A DNA stretch of 64,000 nt from Takakia lepidozioides (taxonomy: Eukaryota; Streptophyta; Takakiopsida; Takakiales; Takakiaceae): positions 54,080,042 to 54,144,041 of the forward strand of contig CM060734.1 of NCBI GenBank assembly GCA_030704615.1, written 5' to 3'. Both the position numbers and the translations under genes were made by a program. Positions 1-10,397 of the stretch are shown here, piece by piece. How positions within the stretch are numbered: the first letter of the stretch is position 1; every line of letters begins with the position of its first letter. Below the pieces are notes generated by a model. It made no database searches and was not told the DNA's origin. It saw only the letters and a program-made list of their open reading frames with translations.

Positions 1-1530
1 ACTGTTTGATGCTTCCAACTATGGGGTTGTTTGACATGGCACACTGGCCCTGTGTGGCCCATTTAGACATCAATAAACAAGCATAAAGAGGAGCACAAAC
101 AGTGTGCTTTGAAAAGCACACTGTTTGGTGCTTCCAATTAGGGGTTTTTTGACATGGCATACTGACCCTGTGTGGCCCATTTTGAGATTAAAAAACTGGC
201 TGAGAGAGGGGCACAAACAGTGTGCGTTGACGCACACTGTTTGGTGCGTCCAACTATGGGGTTTTTTTTACATGGCATTCTGGCCCTATGTGGCCCATTT
301 ACACATCAAAAAATTAGCATAAAGGGGAGCACAAACAGGCTGTTTGGTGCTTCCAATTAGGGGTTTTTTGACATGGCATACTGGCCTTGTATGGCCCATT
401 TAGAAATAAAAAAACAGGCTGAGATGGGGGCACAAACAGTGTGCGTTGACGCACACTGTTTGGTGCTTCCAATTATGGGGTTTTTTGAGATGGCATTCTG
501 GCCCTGTGTTGCCCATTTAGACATCAATAAACAAGCATAAAGGAAAGCACAAACAGTGTGCTTCGAAGCACACTGTTTGATGCTCCCAATTAGGGGCGTT
601 TGGTGCGTCCAACTTTGGGGTTTTTTGACATGGCATTCTGGCCCTATGTGGCCCATTTGGACATCCAAAAACAAGCTGAGAGAGGGGCACAAACAGTGTG
701 CGTTGACGCACACTATTTGGTGCTTCCAACTATGGGGTTTTTTTGACATGGCATACTGGCCCTGTGTGGCCCATTTAGACATCAATAAACAAGCATAAAT
801 GGGAGCACAAACAGTGTGCTTTGAAGCACACTGTTTGGTGCTTCCAATTAGGGGTTTTTCGACATGGCATACTGGCCCTGTGTGGCCCATTTAGACATCA
901 AAAAACTGGCTGAGAGAGGGGCAGAGACAGTGTGCGTTGCCACACACTCTTTGGTGTTTCCAACCACGGGTGTTTTTAACATGGTACACTGGCCCTGTGT
1001 GGCACATTTAGACATCAAGCATGGCCCATTTTTTAATCAAAAAACAGGCTGAGAGGGGTGCACAAACGGTGTGCGTTGACGCACAATGTTTGGTGCTTCC
1101 AACTTCGGGTGTTTTCAACTCGACACACTGGCCCTGTGTGGCCCATTTGAACATCATAAAACAGCTGGAAAAGGGGGGCACAAATAGTGTGCGTTGACGC
1201 ACACTGTTTGGTGTTTCCAACAATGGGTGTTTTGAACTTGGCACACTGGCCCTGTGTGGCACATTTTGACATCGAAAAACAATCAGAAATGGCGCACAAA
1301 CAGTGTGCGTTGACACAACTGTTTGTTTCTTCCAATTAGGGGTATTTTGAACATGGCATACTTTCCTTGTGTGGCCCATTTTGAAATCAGAAGACAGGCA
1401 CAGAGGGGGGCACAAACAGTGTGCGTTGCCACACTTTGGTGCTTTCAACTGCGGGTGTTTTGAATAAGGCACACTGGCCCTGTGTGGCACATTTAGACAT
1501 CAGAAAACAAGCAAAGAGGCTTTAGTTTGC
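1..1530 (+). repeat. Satellite array 1, palindrome-bearing ~117-bp units, forward orientation
   Basis: Tandem units of about 117 bp, each bounded by a 28-bp near-perfect palindrome whose arms read AAACAGTGTGCG / CGCACACTGTTT. Palindromes with core GCGTTGACGC (near 216, 434 and 690) tend to alternate with core GCTTCGAAGC or GCTTTGAAGC (near 551 and 808), so part of the array looks like a two-unit higher-order repeat. The unit interior carries a conserved block around TGGCCCTGTGTGGCCCATTT. The array runs off the left edge of the window. Open frames inside it are translations of the repeat and are not genes. Confidence 0.93.
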
Positions 1531-1537
1531 ACACACT

Positions 1538-2005
1538 TCAGCTTGCATAACTGGGCCAGTATAACATGAAGCAAAACAAAAAGTAGCTTCCATGACAGAC
1601 TTGTACCTTTTCTTGTGCTGCATTCGATGTCTCTCGAATCGCAGGAGACCCTTTGCGCTTCGGACTGCTGTCTACACCATGCATGTTCTGCAACATGTCC
1701 TCAATCCTCTTTTCCACTATCAGCTTCTTCATGAGGCCACCATCAACATCCTCTTCGGCGTCCGTCTCTCCCTCGGATGCAGTCTTCTCCTCACCTGTTC
1801 TCGCCAGTACGGGGGGCTGTTGTTCCTCTCCAAAATCCTGCTCTTGCATCGCCAACCTTTCCTCATTTCCCTCTTCGTCCTCCTTTCCTTCTTCGTCTAC
1901 TCTTTCCAACCTCATTCTATCTCTGGCTCTCTTCCTATCCCTAGTGCTGGTATAGTATAGCAACTTTCTTCTCTTCTTCCTCCGGTGGAAACAAACGCTC
2001 CCCAC
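1538..2005 (-). CDS. Coding-like exon of an unidentified charged protein
   Basis: An open frame of 155 codons beginning at a GTG, so it is more likely an exon than a whole gene. The product has a basic N-terminus (RRKKRRK), a long Glu/Asp-rich middle and a helical-looking segment (LMKKLIVEKRIEDML). A plausible splice donor (AAAAG|GTACAAG) lies near residue 133, after which composition changes to a hydrophobic tail that is probably intron. It adjoins satellite array 1, which may have cut the downstream part. No family is recognised. Confidence 0.3.
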   Translation of the reverse strand: MGSVCFHRRKKRRKLLYYTSTRDRKRARDRMRLERVDEEGKEDEEGNEERLAMQEQDFGEEQQPPVLARTGEEKTASEGETDAEEDVDGGLMKKLIVEKRIEDMLQNMHGVDSSPKRKGSPAIRETSNAAQEKVQVCHGSYFLFCFMLYWPSYAS

Positions 2006-2529
2006 GCTGCCTCAACAGCTCTCCAGTTTGATGTTTGCAACAACGGTTGCTTTGGCATGTATCGAAATTACAATTTGAACATTGGCAATAATTGTGATGC
2101 TTCACACATCCATGTATGTTGTACTGCCTATCCTGCGATTTGCATTTCGCGGTCACCGGCGCAATGCAGTGATTTCAGTATAAAGCTTGATGTCGGCAAT
2201 CGTAATGTGTTGCGCACCTTTGTGCGGAGTGTCCCCTGAGTGTCACTGTTTGTGTTGTGCTCTTCTGGCACAGCACAAACAAATTTGATTTGGGGTATCC
2301 TGTTTATTTGTGGCCACCAAACAAAACTAACCCTAACCTAGATATAATTGTACGCCAAAAAATTATACTATGGATGTGTATCGCCGTTTTGGATGAAACG
2401 GGTCATTTCTAGGCTAAGCAAATATGGGGCATTACAACCTCCTACGGAGGCAGTACCAGCGTAGAAAGTCGCTCATGTTCATGCTCACTAGAGAATAAGT
2501 CTTCCCTCTACCCTCAAAGTCCCAACCTG
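2006..2529. other. No gene seen; short telomere-type motif
   Basis: I see no convincing coding frame. The short string AACCCTAACCTA occurs at 2329-2340, which is too little to call an interstitial telomere. Confidence 0.4.
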
Positions 2530-3810
2530 ATGACTGTCTATGTACCTATTGGCATGGTAAGTATCCACTGTGAGGTTGGAGAATGGAGACAGGACTTGGA
2601 TGTTGGATCATCATGGTCTTTGGCAGACCTTCGGCAGGAGATTTTGATACAGTTGGGTCTGATCCGGATGCAAACTTGGAAATGTGGGTCATTGAAGTTG
2701 AGAATACGCCAGTTAAGGTTAGGAACTTCCCCTATTCAATACTATCTTCACTGTTTTGGTCATATGGTCGATAGCAAGAACCCTAAATCCTTTGCCTTAT
2801 TTTGGACACGCAGGTGAATGCAAAGAATGAGAAGAACATGCTGGTCCAATATGTTTTGCCACCCAAAATGGTGCGATTGCTTGCAAGGACCTGAGGCTAT
2901 CAGCAGATTACTACATGCCGAATTGAGCATTCACGCCTGGGGGTTTAAGCTTGGGGTTATTGATGGTGAGGGGCCTCTTTTCTGGGTGGTGGTAGTGAGA
3001 GTTAGAGTCATGTTTCAGCATGTACAGTCTGTTGGAAAGAGATGAAACAATTTTCTTTGCGAGATCTCTCTTCTGCTACCATTTTTGGCAGATCTTATAT
3101 CTCAGCTGGACATTCACATGGATTGATGTTTTCTGTCTCCCTTGCTGTTTTACTTTTTCCATGGACTCCTCAGGGCTCCCAGTAAGCTGTCTGAGCTTCC
3201 CGTGGGCATTATCAAGTTTCTTTCTCTCTCTCTCTCCACAAAGGGGCAGGACCTTTATGATCAATGTACTAATAGGGAATTGAGTATATATGACCCCATA
3301 AGGCATGCTAATTAAACCTGCCAAGGGCAGCCAAACTAAGTCAACAACAGAAAGCTCTCTCAAAGTAGTTGGTGTGGGGTAACTGAACAGTGGGACAGCT
3401 GGGGATGCAAGGCGGCTGGTAGTGTTGGTCATATTCATCGGCCTTGCCAGCCTATATGTGATCCCAAGGCCTCGACTCATCTCAACTGCTCTGTAGCAGC
3501 TGGCAAGGGAACTCCCAGCCCTCCCCACGCCATTCCATTTCTGGGTTATACATTTTCTAGGTCTTTGGCCAATTCCAACTGCAATCACAGGTGGGCCCTT
3601 CTCCAACAACCAACTCGATGCTACATCCGCGATTGCCACCACACCCCAGACCAGTAGCTATGCCGCCCGTTGGCATACTTGGTACTTCTCAGCAAACTAT
3701 TGGCTTTCAATACCAGGGACATCCAGTGGCTGTCCTTGCTCCTGTGCTTGATTCAACGCAGGAATGGTATTTTGCGAGAAGACCCAACTCAATGTTTCAT
3801 AGGTTTCCTC
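2530..3810 (+). pseudogene. Degenerate N-terminal exons of an unidentified gene, possibly the split ParB-like/methyltransferase gene
   Basis: Three coding-like blocks lie in order on the plus strand. The first starts with ATG at 2530 (MTVYVPIGM), runs through LADLRQEILIQLG, then needs a one-base shift to continue as DPDANLEMWVIEVENTPVK. The second follows a CAG acceptor near 2815 and reads VNAKNEKNMLVQYVLPPKM until a TGA that a CGA-to-TGA change would explain. The third, after TCACAG near 3590, is a Pro-rich segment ending FARRPNSMFHR with a possible donor GTTTCC at about 3803. If the 5-kb inversion described here is undone, these blocks fall directly upstream of and in line with the ParB-like exons, so they may be the same gene's N-terminus. 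That link is inference. Confidence 0.35.
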
Positions 3811-5098
3811 AAACAGTGTGCGTCAACGCACACTGTTTGAGCCCCCCTTGTGCCTAGTTTTTTGGTGTGGAAATGGTGCACACAGGGGCCTCTCTATCTG
3901 GTTCAATCCACCCCTACTACGAAGCTCAAACAGTGTGCGCCAACGCACACTGTTCGAGCCCCCCTTCTCACTGCTTTTTTCATAATAAAATCGTCTAGAC
4001 AGGGTATCTCTATGAGGTTCAATCAACAATTTCCTGGCGGCTCCAGCAGTGTGCGTCAACGCACACTTTTTGAGCCCACCTTGTCATTGTTTTTTTCATG
4101 TGAAAATCGGCCACATAGGGCCAGTCTTGCAGGTTCAATGCACACTTACCTGGCAGCTCAAACAGTGTGCGTCAACGCACACTGTTTGAGCCCACCTTGT
4201 TATTGTATTTTTCATGTGAAAATTGGTCACATAGGGCCAGTCTTGCAGGTTCAATGCAAACTTACCTGGCAGCTCAAACAGTGTGCGTCAACGCACACTG
4301 TTTGAGCCCACCTTGTCATTGTTTTTTTCATGTGAAAATTGGCCACATAGGGCCACTCAGGCAGGTTCAGTCCACCCCGAATTGGAAGCTCAAACAGTGT
4401 GCGGCACCGCACACTGTTTGAGCCCCCCATTTTGCTTGTTTTTTCATGTTCAAAACGGCCACATAGGGCCACTCTGGCAAGTTCAATCCACCCCGAAATT
4501 AGAAGCTCAAACAGTGTGCGGCACCGCACACTGTTTGAGCCCCCCATTTTGCTTGTTTTTTCATGTTCAAAACATAGGGCCACTCTGGCAGGTTCAATCC
4601 ACCCCCAATTGGAAGCTCAAACAGTGTGCGTCAACGCACACTGTTTGAGCCCCCCTTGTGCCTTGTTTTTTTGGTATGGAAATGGTGCACACAGGGGCCT
4701 CTCTGTATGGTTCAATCCACCCCTAATTCAAAGCTCAAACAGTGTGCGTCAACGCACACTGTTTGAGCCCCCCTTCTCATTGTTTTTTTCATAATAAAAT
4801 CGTCCAGACAGGGTATCTCTGTGAGGTTCAATGAACAATTTCCTGGTAGCTTAAACAGTGTGCGCCAACGCACACTGTTTGAGCCCCCCTTCTCATTGTT
4901 TTTTTCATAACAAAATCGTCCAGACAGGGTAACTCTGTGAGGTTCAATCCACACTAACCTGGCAGCTCAAACAGTGTGCGTCAACGCACACTGTCTGAGC
5001 CCCCCCTTGTAATTGTTTCTTGAATGTGAAAATCGTGCACACAGTCGCCTCTCTCTAAGGTTCATTCCACCCCTTTTTGGAAGCTCAATCAGTGTGTG
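3811..5098 (-). repeat. Satellite array 2, 116-bp palindrome units, reverse orientation
   Basis: About twelve units whose palindromes start near 3811, 3928, 4043, 4160, 4276, 4392, 4509, 4619, 4737, 4853, 4969 and 5087, a period of 116-117 bp with one shorter unit. Typical palindrome: AAACAGTGTGCG-TCAA-CGCACACTGTTT. Two units have GCGGCACCGC as core. The unit interior is the reverse complement of that in arrays 1 and 3. Each unit can also be read as a small element with terminal inverted repeats CACTGTTTGAGC...GCTCAAACAGTG, so the satellite may derive from a MITE. The right edge abuts the gag fragment exactly at a unit boundary. Confidence 0.95.
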
Positions 5099-5706
5099 GC
5101 GATGTCATTTGTTTGCTTCAAATTCCTCATCTTGTCCTGGGCAAGCCAGGACGCGTTGAGGGGCACAAACTGTCTCTTCATCAATTCCTTGAACCCACTC
5201 CAGTTCAAGGTTTCCGGGCTTGGGCCTCGGTCGTGAAGGCGTTTCTGCCACCATTGTTGAGCATAGCCCCTCAAATAGGTGGGAGCCACTTCCACCCGAT
5301 CCTCGTTACTCAACTTGGCCGCCCGGAAGTACTGCTCTAGCTCCAAGAGCCAGGTGTTGAGTGCCTTCCGATTTCGAATGCCCTCGAAGGTGCCGGGTTC
5401 CTTAGGCTTCACCTTAAACTTTGCCTTAGTGGAAGTGGCATTAGCCGCCTTCAACACGTCTTTCAACGTCCCGCCAAACTGCGCCAACAACCCTTCCCAA
5501 AAGGCTGCCGGCATGGGAGGCATCTCTTGGTTTGTCGGAGCTCTCAAGGATTCCTCGGATTCCTCCCGCTCTTGAGCGGCCTCGTTTTCGGAAACATTCA
5601 TCGCTTCCTCAAACGGCCGCCTCGGTGACACGTCGCCCCCATCGGGCTCACCAGGATCATCATCTTTTGGGCCGTTCCGCTTTCGCTTTGGCTTGCCCGA
5701 CCCCAT
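5098..5706 (-). pseudogene. gag: Ty3/gypsy Gag, N-terminal half (detached by inversion)
   Basis: The likely start is the ATG at 5706 (MGSGKPKRKRNG), shortly after the primer-binding site. The product has an acidic/basic N-terminus and then a typical Ty3 capsid core with FKVKPKEPGTFEG, LNTWLLELEQYF and YLRGYAQQWWQKRL. The frame stops inside satellite sequence after LKQTNDIATH. The rest of Gag begins in frame at 9663 on the opposite strand with HVQAFNVLLLEV, so the two halves were once contiguous. The satellite was inserted between them, and an inversion then separated them. Confidence 0.88.
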
Positions 5707-5747
5707 GATGAGGCCAATCCCAAGGACGATCGCGTACTGAACTCTAA

Positions 5748-5759
5748 GCTCTAATACCA
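5748..5759 (-). promoter_or_regulatory. Primer-binding site, initiator tRNA-Met type
   Basis: On the minus strand it reads TGGTATTAGAGC, one base from the usual plant Ty3/gypsy site TGGTATCAGAGC. It lies two bases past the LTR end, which fixes the polarity of the 5' LTR. Confidence 0.85.
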
Positions 5760-5761
5760 AG

Positions 5762-6487
5762 TGTCGCGCACCTCACTTCGGTAAGCTCCCCTTCAAGTCA
5801 TAGTTACTCGCTTTGATGCGCGCGCCTGACTCCCAACCTGGCCGCCCGGGCCAACTTGGAGCTTCGGCTGCTCACCGGGACATAACGGTCCCCCTTCGCT
5901 TCCCTCTAAACCCTCCACCTATTTGGGACTAGGAGAATTCCCTTTGGTAGATGGCAGTCCGGAACAGCTCCCCTCTCTTTGGTCGCTTTCCGGCTCGTTC
6001 GCTTACTCACTAGTTTTTGGTCACCAACAGGCTTGCACCGTTCTCGGGGTTACTACTCCATATATATACTTCTGTAGCTGTCCGCGGGGGTTTCATAACC
6101 AGCCATGCCATTTTATGGCGAACCACCATGAAAACCCTCGACTCCCGGTGATGAGTCGCGGTGAGTCTTGGCCCACTCATCACGGCCCCTATGGACCGTG
6201 ATGAGTCCCAAGACTCCCCACGACTCCCACCACGAGGTCTCCGCCCCCATGGTGAGTCCTATGCCACCCCCACTAAGTCCCGCTAAGCTACCACCACCCC
6301 TTGTGGAGCTACCCCCACCGCAACCCGGTGTGCGGGGCTCCACCTAGTGAGCGCCTCCGCCTCCTTGAGTGCCTTGGGCACTCAAGGGTGCTTCAGCCCC
6401 CCATACCTATCGCTGCCGATGCCCCCACTACAGGGGCAGCCCCTCATGTGTCCCGACCCCCTGCCCTCAAGGCAAAGGGTCGCGACA
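5762..6487 (-). repeat. 5' LTR of the chromovirus, now inverted
   Basis: About 726 bp, reverse-complement match to the LTR at 14507-15231. On the minus strand it begins TGTCGCGACC and ends GTGCGCGACA, with terminal inverted repeats TGTCGCG/CGCGACA. It differs from its partner by only a few substitutions, such as a CATCGG versus CATTGG type change near its start, so the insertion is fairly young. It is followed by the tRNA-Met primer-binding site and gag. Confidence 0.95.
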
Positions 6488-6492
6488 CCTAC
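6488..6492 (-). repeat. Target-site duplication, 5' copy (GTAGG)
   Basis: On the minus strand GTAGG immediately precedes the LTR start. The same five bases follow the 3' LTR at 15232-15236. Matching duplications on LTRs that now lie in opposite orientation show that both belong to one insertion that was later inverted in part. Confidence 0.88.
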
Positions 6493-8840
6493 CCCTTCCT
6501 TTCCCCACACCACCAGCAACATCCTTTCCATTTGCCTTTCTGCCTTTACCCGGTGTATCCCGAGCGGGAGGCTCCTTCTCTGCAAGAGTCCTCAACTTCT
6601 CTCATGAATGTCGAGGTCGGCTGCTGCGGCGGTAGCTGCTATACGCTCATTCTCTCTCCTCAAAGACACCTCCTGAGCTGGGGTCTCTGAAGCAGGGCAA
6701 TCCAAATACCAACCACAAGCAGAAAGATGGTCTGGGCCCCAGTCATGCAAGATCCCCGTAGTAAACATGGTCTGGTTGCCAGCAGGGACAAGCCAAAGGT
6801 CCACGAAATCAGGATGTTTGTCCAAGCAGTTCTCTGCCATGAGAACATACTTTATGTACCTGCAGGAACAGAGACAACCTCATTATGCAATGCAAATATT
6901 GTCTCCCAGCTTTTCCACCCCATCACGAAGACCCCCTAAAAGAGTATGCGACACATTACACTCCACCACAAACTCATATGAGCCAGCCAAAAACAGGTTG
7001 GATGGAGGAGATTGTGTCTATGCAAAACAAAGAAGCACAGTCCATTTCGCACTTGTAAAGGCATCGTTTCCAGGCTTCCTCTCCTTTCTCTTGCTGGTCA
7101 AGTTCATTTGTTCGACTGATGCCAGCATCCTTGCTGAACTCTCTGAAGAAACAAGATTGTCACACTGTGGCTCTCCATTTCCTCATGTATGCTTGGAAGG
7201 AGACCTTCGGTTCTGTCATGGTGATCCCATAGTCAGCTAGCTGCGTATGTAGAACCGACCGGGCCCTTTCCTCCAACTGCAGACCAATACAGAAGCAAGA
7301 ATGAACACAAAAACAATCACAACCAATGTAACATGGAAAAAGAATGACAGAAAAAACGAAAAGAAAGTGACACAGCAAATGACATCATACCTGGCTCCAG
7401 TAAGTGGCCTTGTGAAGCCATGTGTCCAGCACATTGTCACTGACAGGAATGACACGCTGGGTCTTCTTCTCTTTCTCCAGCCTGGGGAACATGTGGGTAT
7501 CCCTAACAGTAGGATCGGAGTTCCATATCTGTAGCTACTTCACCTTCTGTTCTGAAGACACAACGGTAGTAGACAACCTGTGTAACTTCTCCTGGGCCAT
7601 CTCCGGCTTGCCTGGCTTGTTGTAATGGTTTTTCACCTCTTGAAGGAACTCTGGTCCGAAGGTTGGGTCAACAATTCTCAGTTGTTTCACAAAAGCACTC
7701 ATAATAGTCTTTCTTGTGGCGGTCATCTCTTACTGGATGTGACTCTCAACACCCTTTGCTGTCCTTTTCTCCTCAGGGGTAGAGCTGTAGTATTCCAGTT
7801 TGCCACGCTCTCCTGCATCTGCAATGTCTTGCTGCAAGGGAATGCACGAGAGTTGCATCAACCCAAGGGCAAGGGAAACAAACAGAAACAAACATGTGGA
7901 AGCAGGAATATCGAAAGGCCAGATGATGGAAGATGTATCTCACCGCATACATATACTCCATGAAAGCCTCACGGGTCAACGAGTACCACGTTTCTGATGT
8001 CTTGGAGCTTTCGCACTTCTTGTACGTCTCTACTGAAAGGATGGTCTTGAAGTTGGTCAAGGGCATCTGCCCGATCCTTTGTATCCTGTACAGTGTGTGA
8101 ACCAGACTCGTTTTGACATGCGATGTCTCCGTCCCTCTGCAGAATGATGTGTGAAAGTCAGAATGAAATTCAAGGACCGTCAACAGAGGACTGGAACCAA
8201 AGAACCACAGAACCACAAGTGGAACATGTAGAATGAGAAACCAACCTATTCACATCATTCATTGCCGTCAGAAGACCCATCATGTTCCCGTCACAATCCA
8301 GCACCATCGATCAAACAGAGTAATGCCACTCTTCCTCATGTGAGTGCAGCCTCCCAATGACAGCCATCCATGCAAGCAACTGGTGGTTGCCATCCCAAAC
8401 GTGAAACATCTTCCCTGAGAATGCCTGGGTGGAAGGTTTCCTGGAGAGAAGAAGTTTGAAGGATTCGTTCACCTGTCTCCAAATGGGATCCCAGGAGTCC
8501 ACGATTGACTCATCCACAAGGAGCTCATTGCCTCTGGAATCCTTTGTAGAAACGTAAAAGACTGCGGATCCATCCAAATACCCATGAACAAACTCGGCCT
8601 CCAGCTTCAAGATGTCCTTGATGAGGGGTGGACAAACAACGGGCATGGAAACCAACCTACACATGGGAATCTTCAACCTCCCACCCGGGGCAAGCATACT
8701 TGCACCACAAGCTGAGAGTTTACCTTCTGACCCCCCAGCATCTCAGCAACTTTGCTTTCATAGAACTCATCGTCCACATCAACAATGATCTCCTTCCCCT
8801 GCCCCGAAGGGATCTCATCCGCCACACTTTGCATCTTCTC
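6493..8840 (-). pseudogene. ParB-like/methyltransferase gene, middle part (inverted and broken)
   Basis: Minus-strand exons in order: about 8840-8724 (GAGAAG... to a GTAAAC donor), about 8700-8246, 8136-7944, 7831-7391, 7276 to about 6900, and 6859-6493. The second holds MFHVWDGNHQLLAWM followed by WHYSV and MVLD, which resembles the DGNHR signature of ParB/sulfiredoxin-fold domains. A later exon ends in a Lys/Gly-rich linker (GKGRKANGKDVAGG). The linker's frame continues without a break at 15237 on the plus strand once the chromovirus and one GTAGG are removed. Stops at 8311-8313, 7730-7732, 7535-7537 and 7018-7020 interrupt it, and at least one frameshift lies near 7150-7190. Without those lesions it would encode several hundred residues. 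The ParB-like call rests on one motif and its surroundings. Confidence 0.6.
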
Positions 8841-8879
8841 CTACAGAATTGTTCATTCAAATTGATATAAGAGAGAGGC

Positions 8880-9662
8880 ATGAAACGATGGTGTTTTGAG
8901 CATGGCGCATAGGCCCTATGTGGCCCAATTTCTCATCAGAAAACAAGCAGTGTCGGGGCCAAAAATAATGTGCATTGCCGCACAATGTTTTAGCTTCCAA
9001 ATAGTGGTGTTTTGAACATGATATTTGGCCCTATGTGGCACATTTCCACAAAAAAAACAGGCAGAGAGGGGGCCAAAAAGGGGGCACAAATAGTGTGCGT
9101 TGCCGCACACTCTTCGTGCTACCAACTATGGGTGTTTTGAGCATGCATACTGGCCCTCTTTGGCCCAATTTCACATAGAAAAACAAGCAGAGAGGGGGCT
9201 CAAACAGTGTGCGTTGCCGCACACTGTTTGAGATTCCAATAAGGGTTCGTTTCAACCTGCCAGAGTGGCCCTAGGTGCCCGATTTTCACAACAAAAAAAC
9301 AAGCAGACAAGGGGGCTCAAACAGTGTGCGTTGCCACTTTTTGAGCTTGTAATAAGGGGTGATTTTAACATGGCATAGTGGCCATGAGTGGCCGATTTTG
9401 AAATAAAAGAAAAGTCAGTGAAGGGGGCTCAAACAGTGTGCGTTGCCGTACACTATTTGAGCTTCCATTTCGGGGTGGATTCAACCTGCCAGACTGGCCC
9501 TCGGTGCACAATTTTCATGTACAAAAACAAGCAAATCAGGGGGCTCAAACAGTGTGCGTTGACGCACACTGTTTGGGCTGCCAGATAAGTGTGAATTGAA
9601 CTTGACAGAGATGACCTTTGTGGTCAATTCTAAAATGAAAAAATAATGTCAAATGTGGGCTC
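8880..9662 (+). repeat. Satellite array 3, 116-bp palindrome units, forward orientation
   Basis: About seven units, with palindromes near 9202, 9319, 9431 and 9547 and a final half-palindrome at 9663 that merges with gag. The usual core is GCGTTGCCGC or GCGTTGACGC. Orientation matches array 1 and is opposite to array 2. The first two units are the most diverged. Confidence 0.92.
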
Positions 9663-10397
9663 AAACATGTCCAGGCTTTCAATGTGCTGTTGCTCGAAGT
9701 TGCGGACATGGCAGAACCAGAAATGGTCTTCAACTTTGTGGCGGGACTGGCCTCATGGGCCAGGCGGAAGTTGGAGGAGAAGCCACCCAAGACTTTGAAC
9801 GAGGCAATTGAGAGGGCTGAATGTTTCTCGGATGTCCCTAGGGGTGAGAGACAAGGCCATACGGAGCTGAACCACAAGAAGACCCGGCGGGAAGGTGACT
9901 CCTCCCGACCGGAAAAGAAGTGGGATAGGCCACGCGGCGATAATGGCACGTGGAAATCGAAGGGAGGGCCTTCACACGTCAAGGCGGCACCCGGTGCTTC
10001 GAAAGAAAAAGCGGGTGGAGCGGCTTATGGCGGACAGAAGGCGACCTTTGATGGAGTGTGTTTCAATTGCGGGGAGCCCGGGCACATGGCCAAGAAGTGC
10101 ACGAAGCCCCGGCAATTGAACATGACTCGGGCGACCACGGAGCTGTCGGAAGATACCATCAGTCGCTTGGTGGAAGCGGTGGTCGCCAGGACTTGCAAGG
10201 TAGGCAACTATTCTTGTGAGTTGTATCAGGAAACTGGCGCCCTGCGTAAAGGGAGTCAGTTATTGTTCGTGGATGGGATAATATCCGGAACTAATGTGTC
10301 GTTGTTGGTGGACACAGGAGCGTCGCACTCCTTCATGACACCGGCGGCGGCACAAAAGCTAGGACTCCTGACAAGTGACGTGGGGGCCTCTTTATGA
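9663..10397 (+). pseudogene. gag: Ty3/gypsy Gag C-terminal half and start of protease
   Basis: The frame opens straight out of satellite array 3 with no Met of its own, because it continues the Gag half on the minus strand at 5098-5706. It carries the end of the capsid (LLLEVADMAEPEMVFNF), a basic linker and one CCHC zinc knuckle, CFNCGEPGHMAKKC, near 10061-10105, as expected for nucleocapsid. The aspartic protease follows with active site LLVDTGASHSF near 10303-10335. A frameshift near 10385 ends this frame in the middle of protease, and the sequence resumes in the next frame (YEVRSAKGE). Confidence 0.9.

Noticed and set aside
1-1490. Open frames of up to 177 codons in the arrays
   Set aside because: They are translations of the satellite unit (recurring TVCVNAHCL-type strings) in both strands and all arrays.
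2329-2340. Interstitial telomere
   Set aside because: Only AACCCTAACCTA, fewer than two repeats.
3076-3642. Minus-strand frame of 188 codons
   Set aside because: It has no recognisable motif and lies opposite the coding-like plus-strand blocks; probably chance.
3811-5098. CRISPR-like regular palindromic repeats
   Set aside because: Spacing is regular but the intervening ~88 bp are themselves repeated, and the setting is plant nuclear DNA; it is a satellite.
7018-8313. Stop codons repaired by U-to-C RNA editing
   Set aside because: Such editing is organellar in the plants that have it; this is intron-containing nuclear DNA with other lesions, so mutation is simpler.
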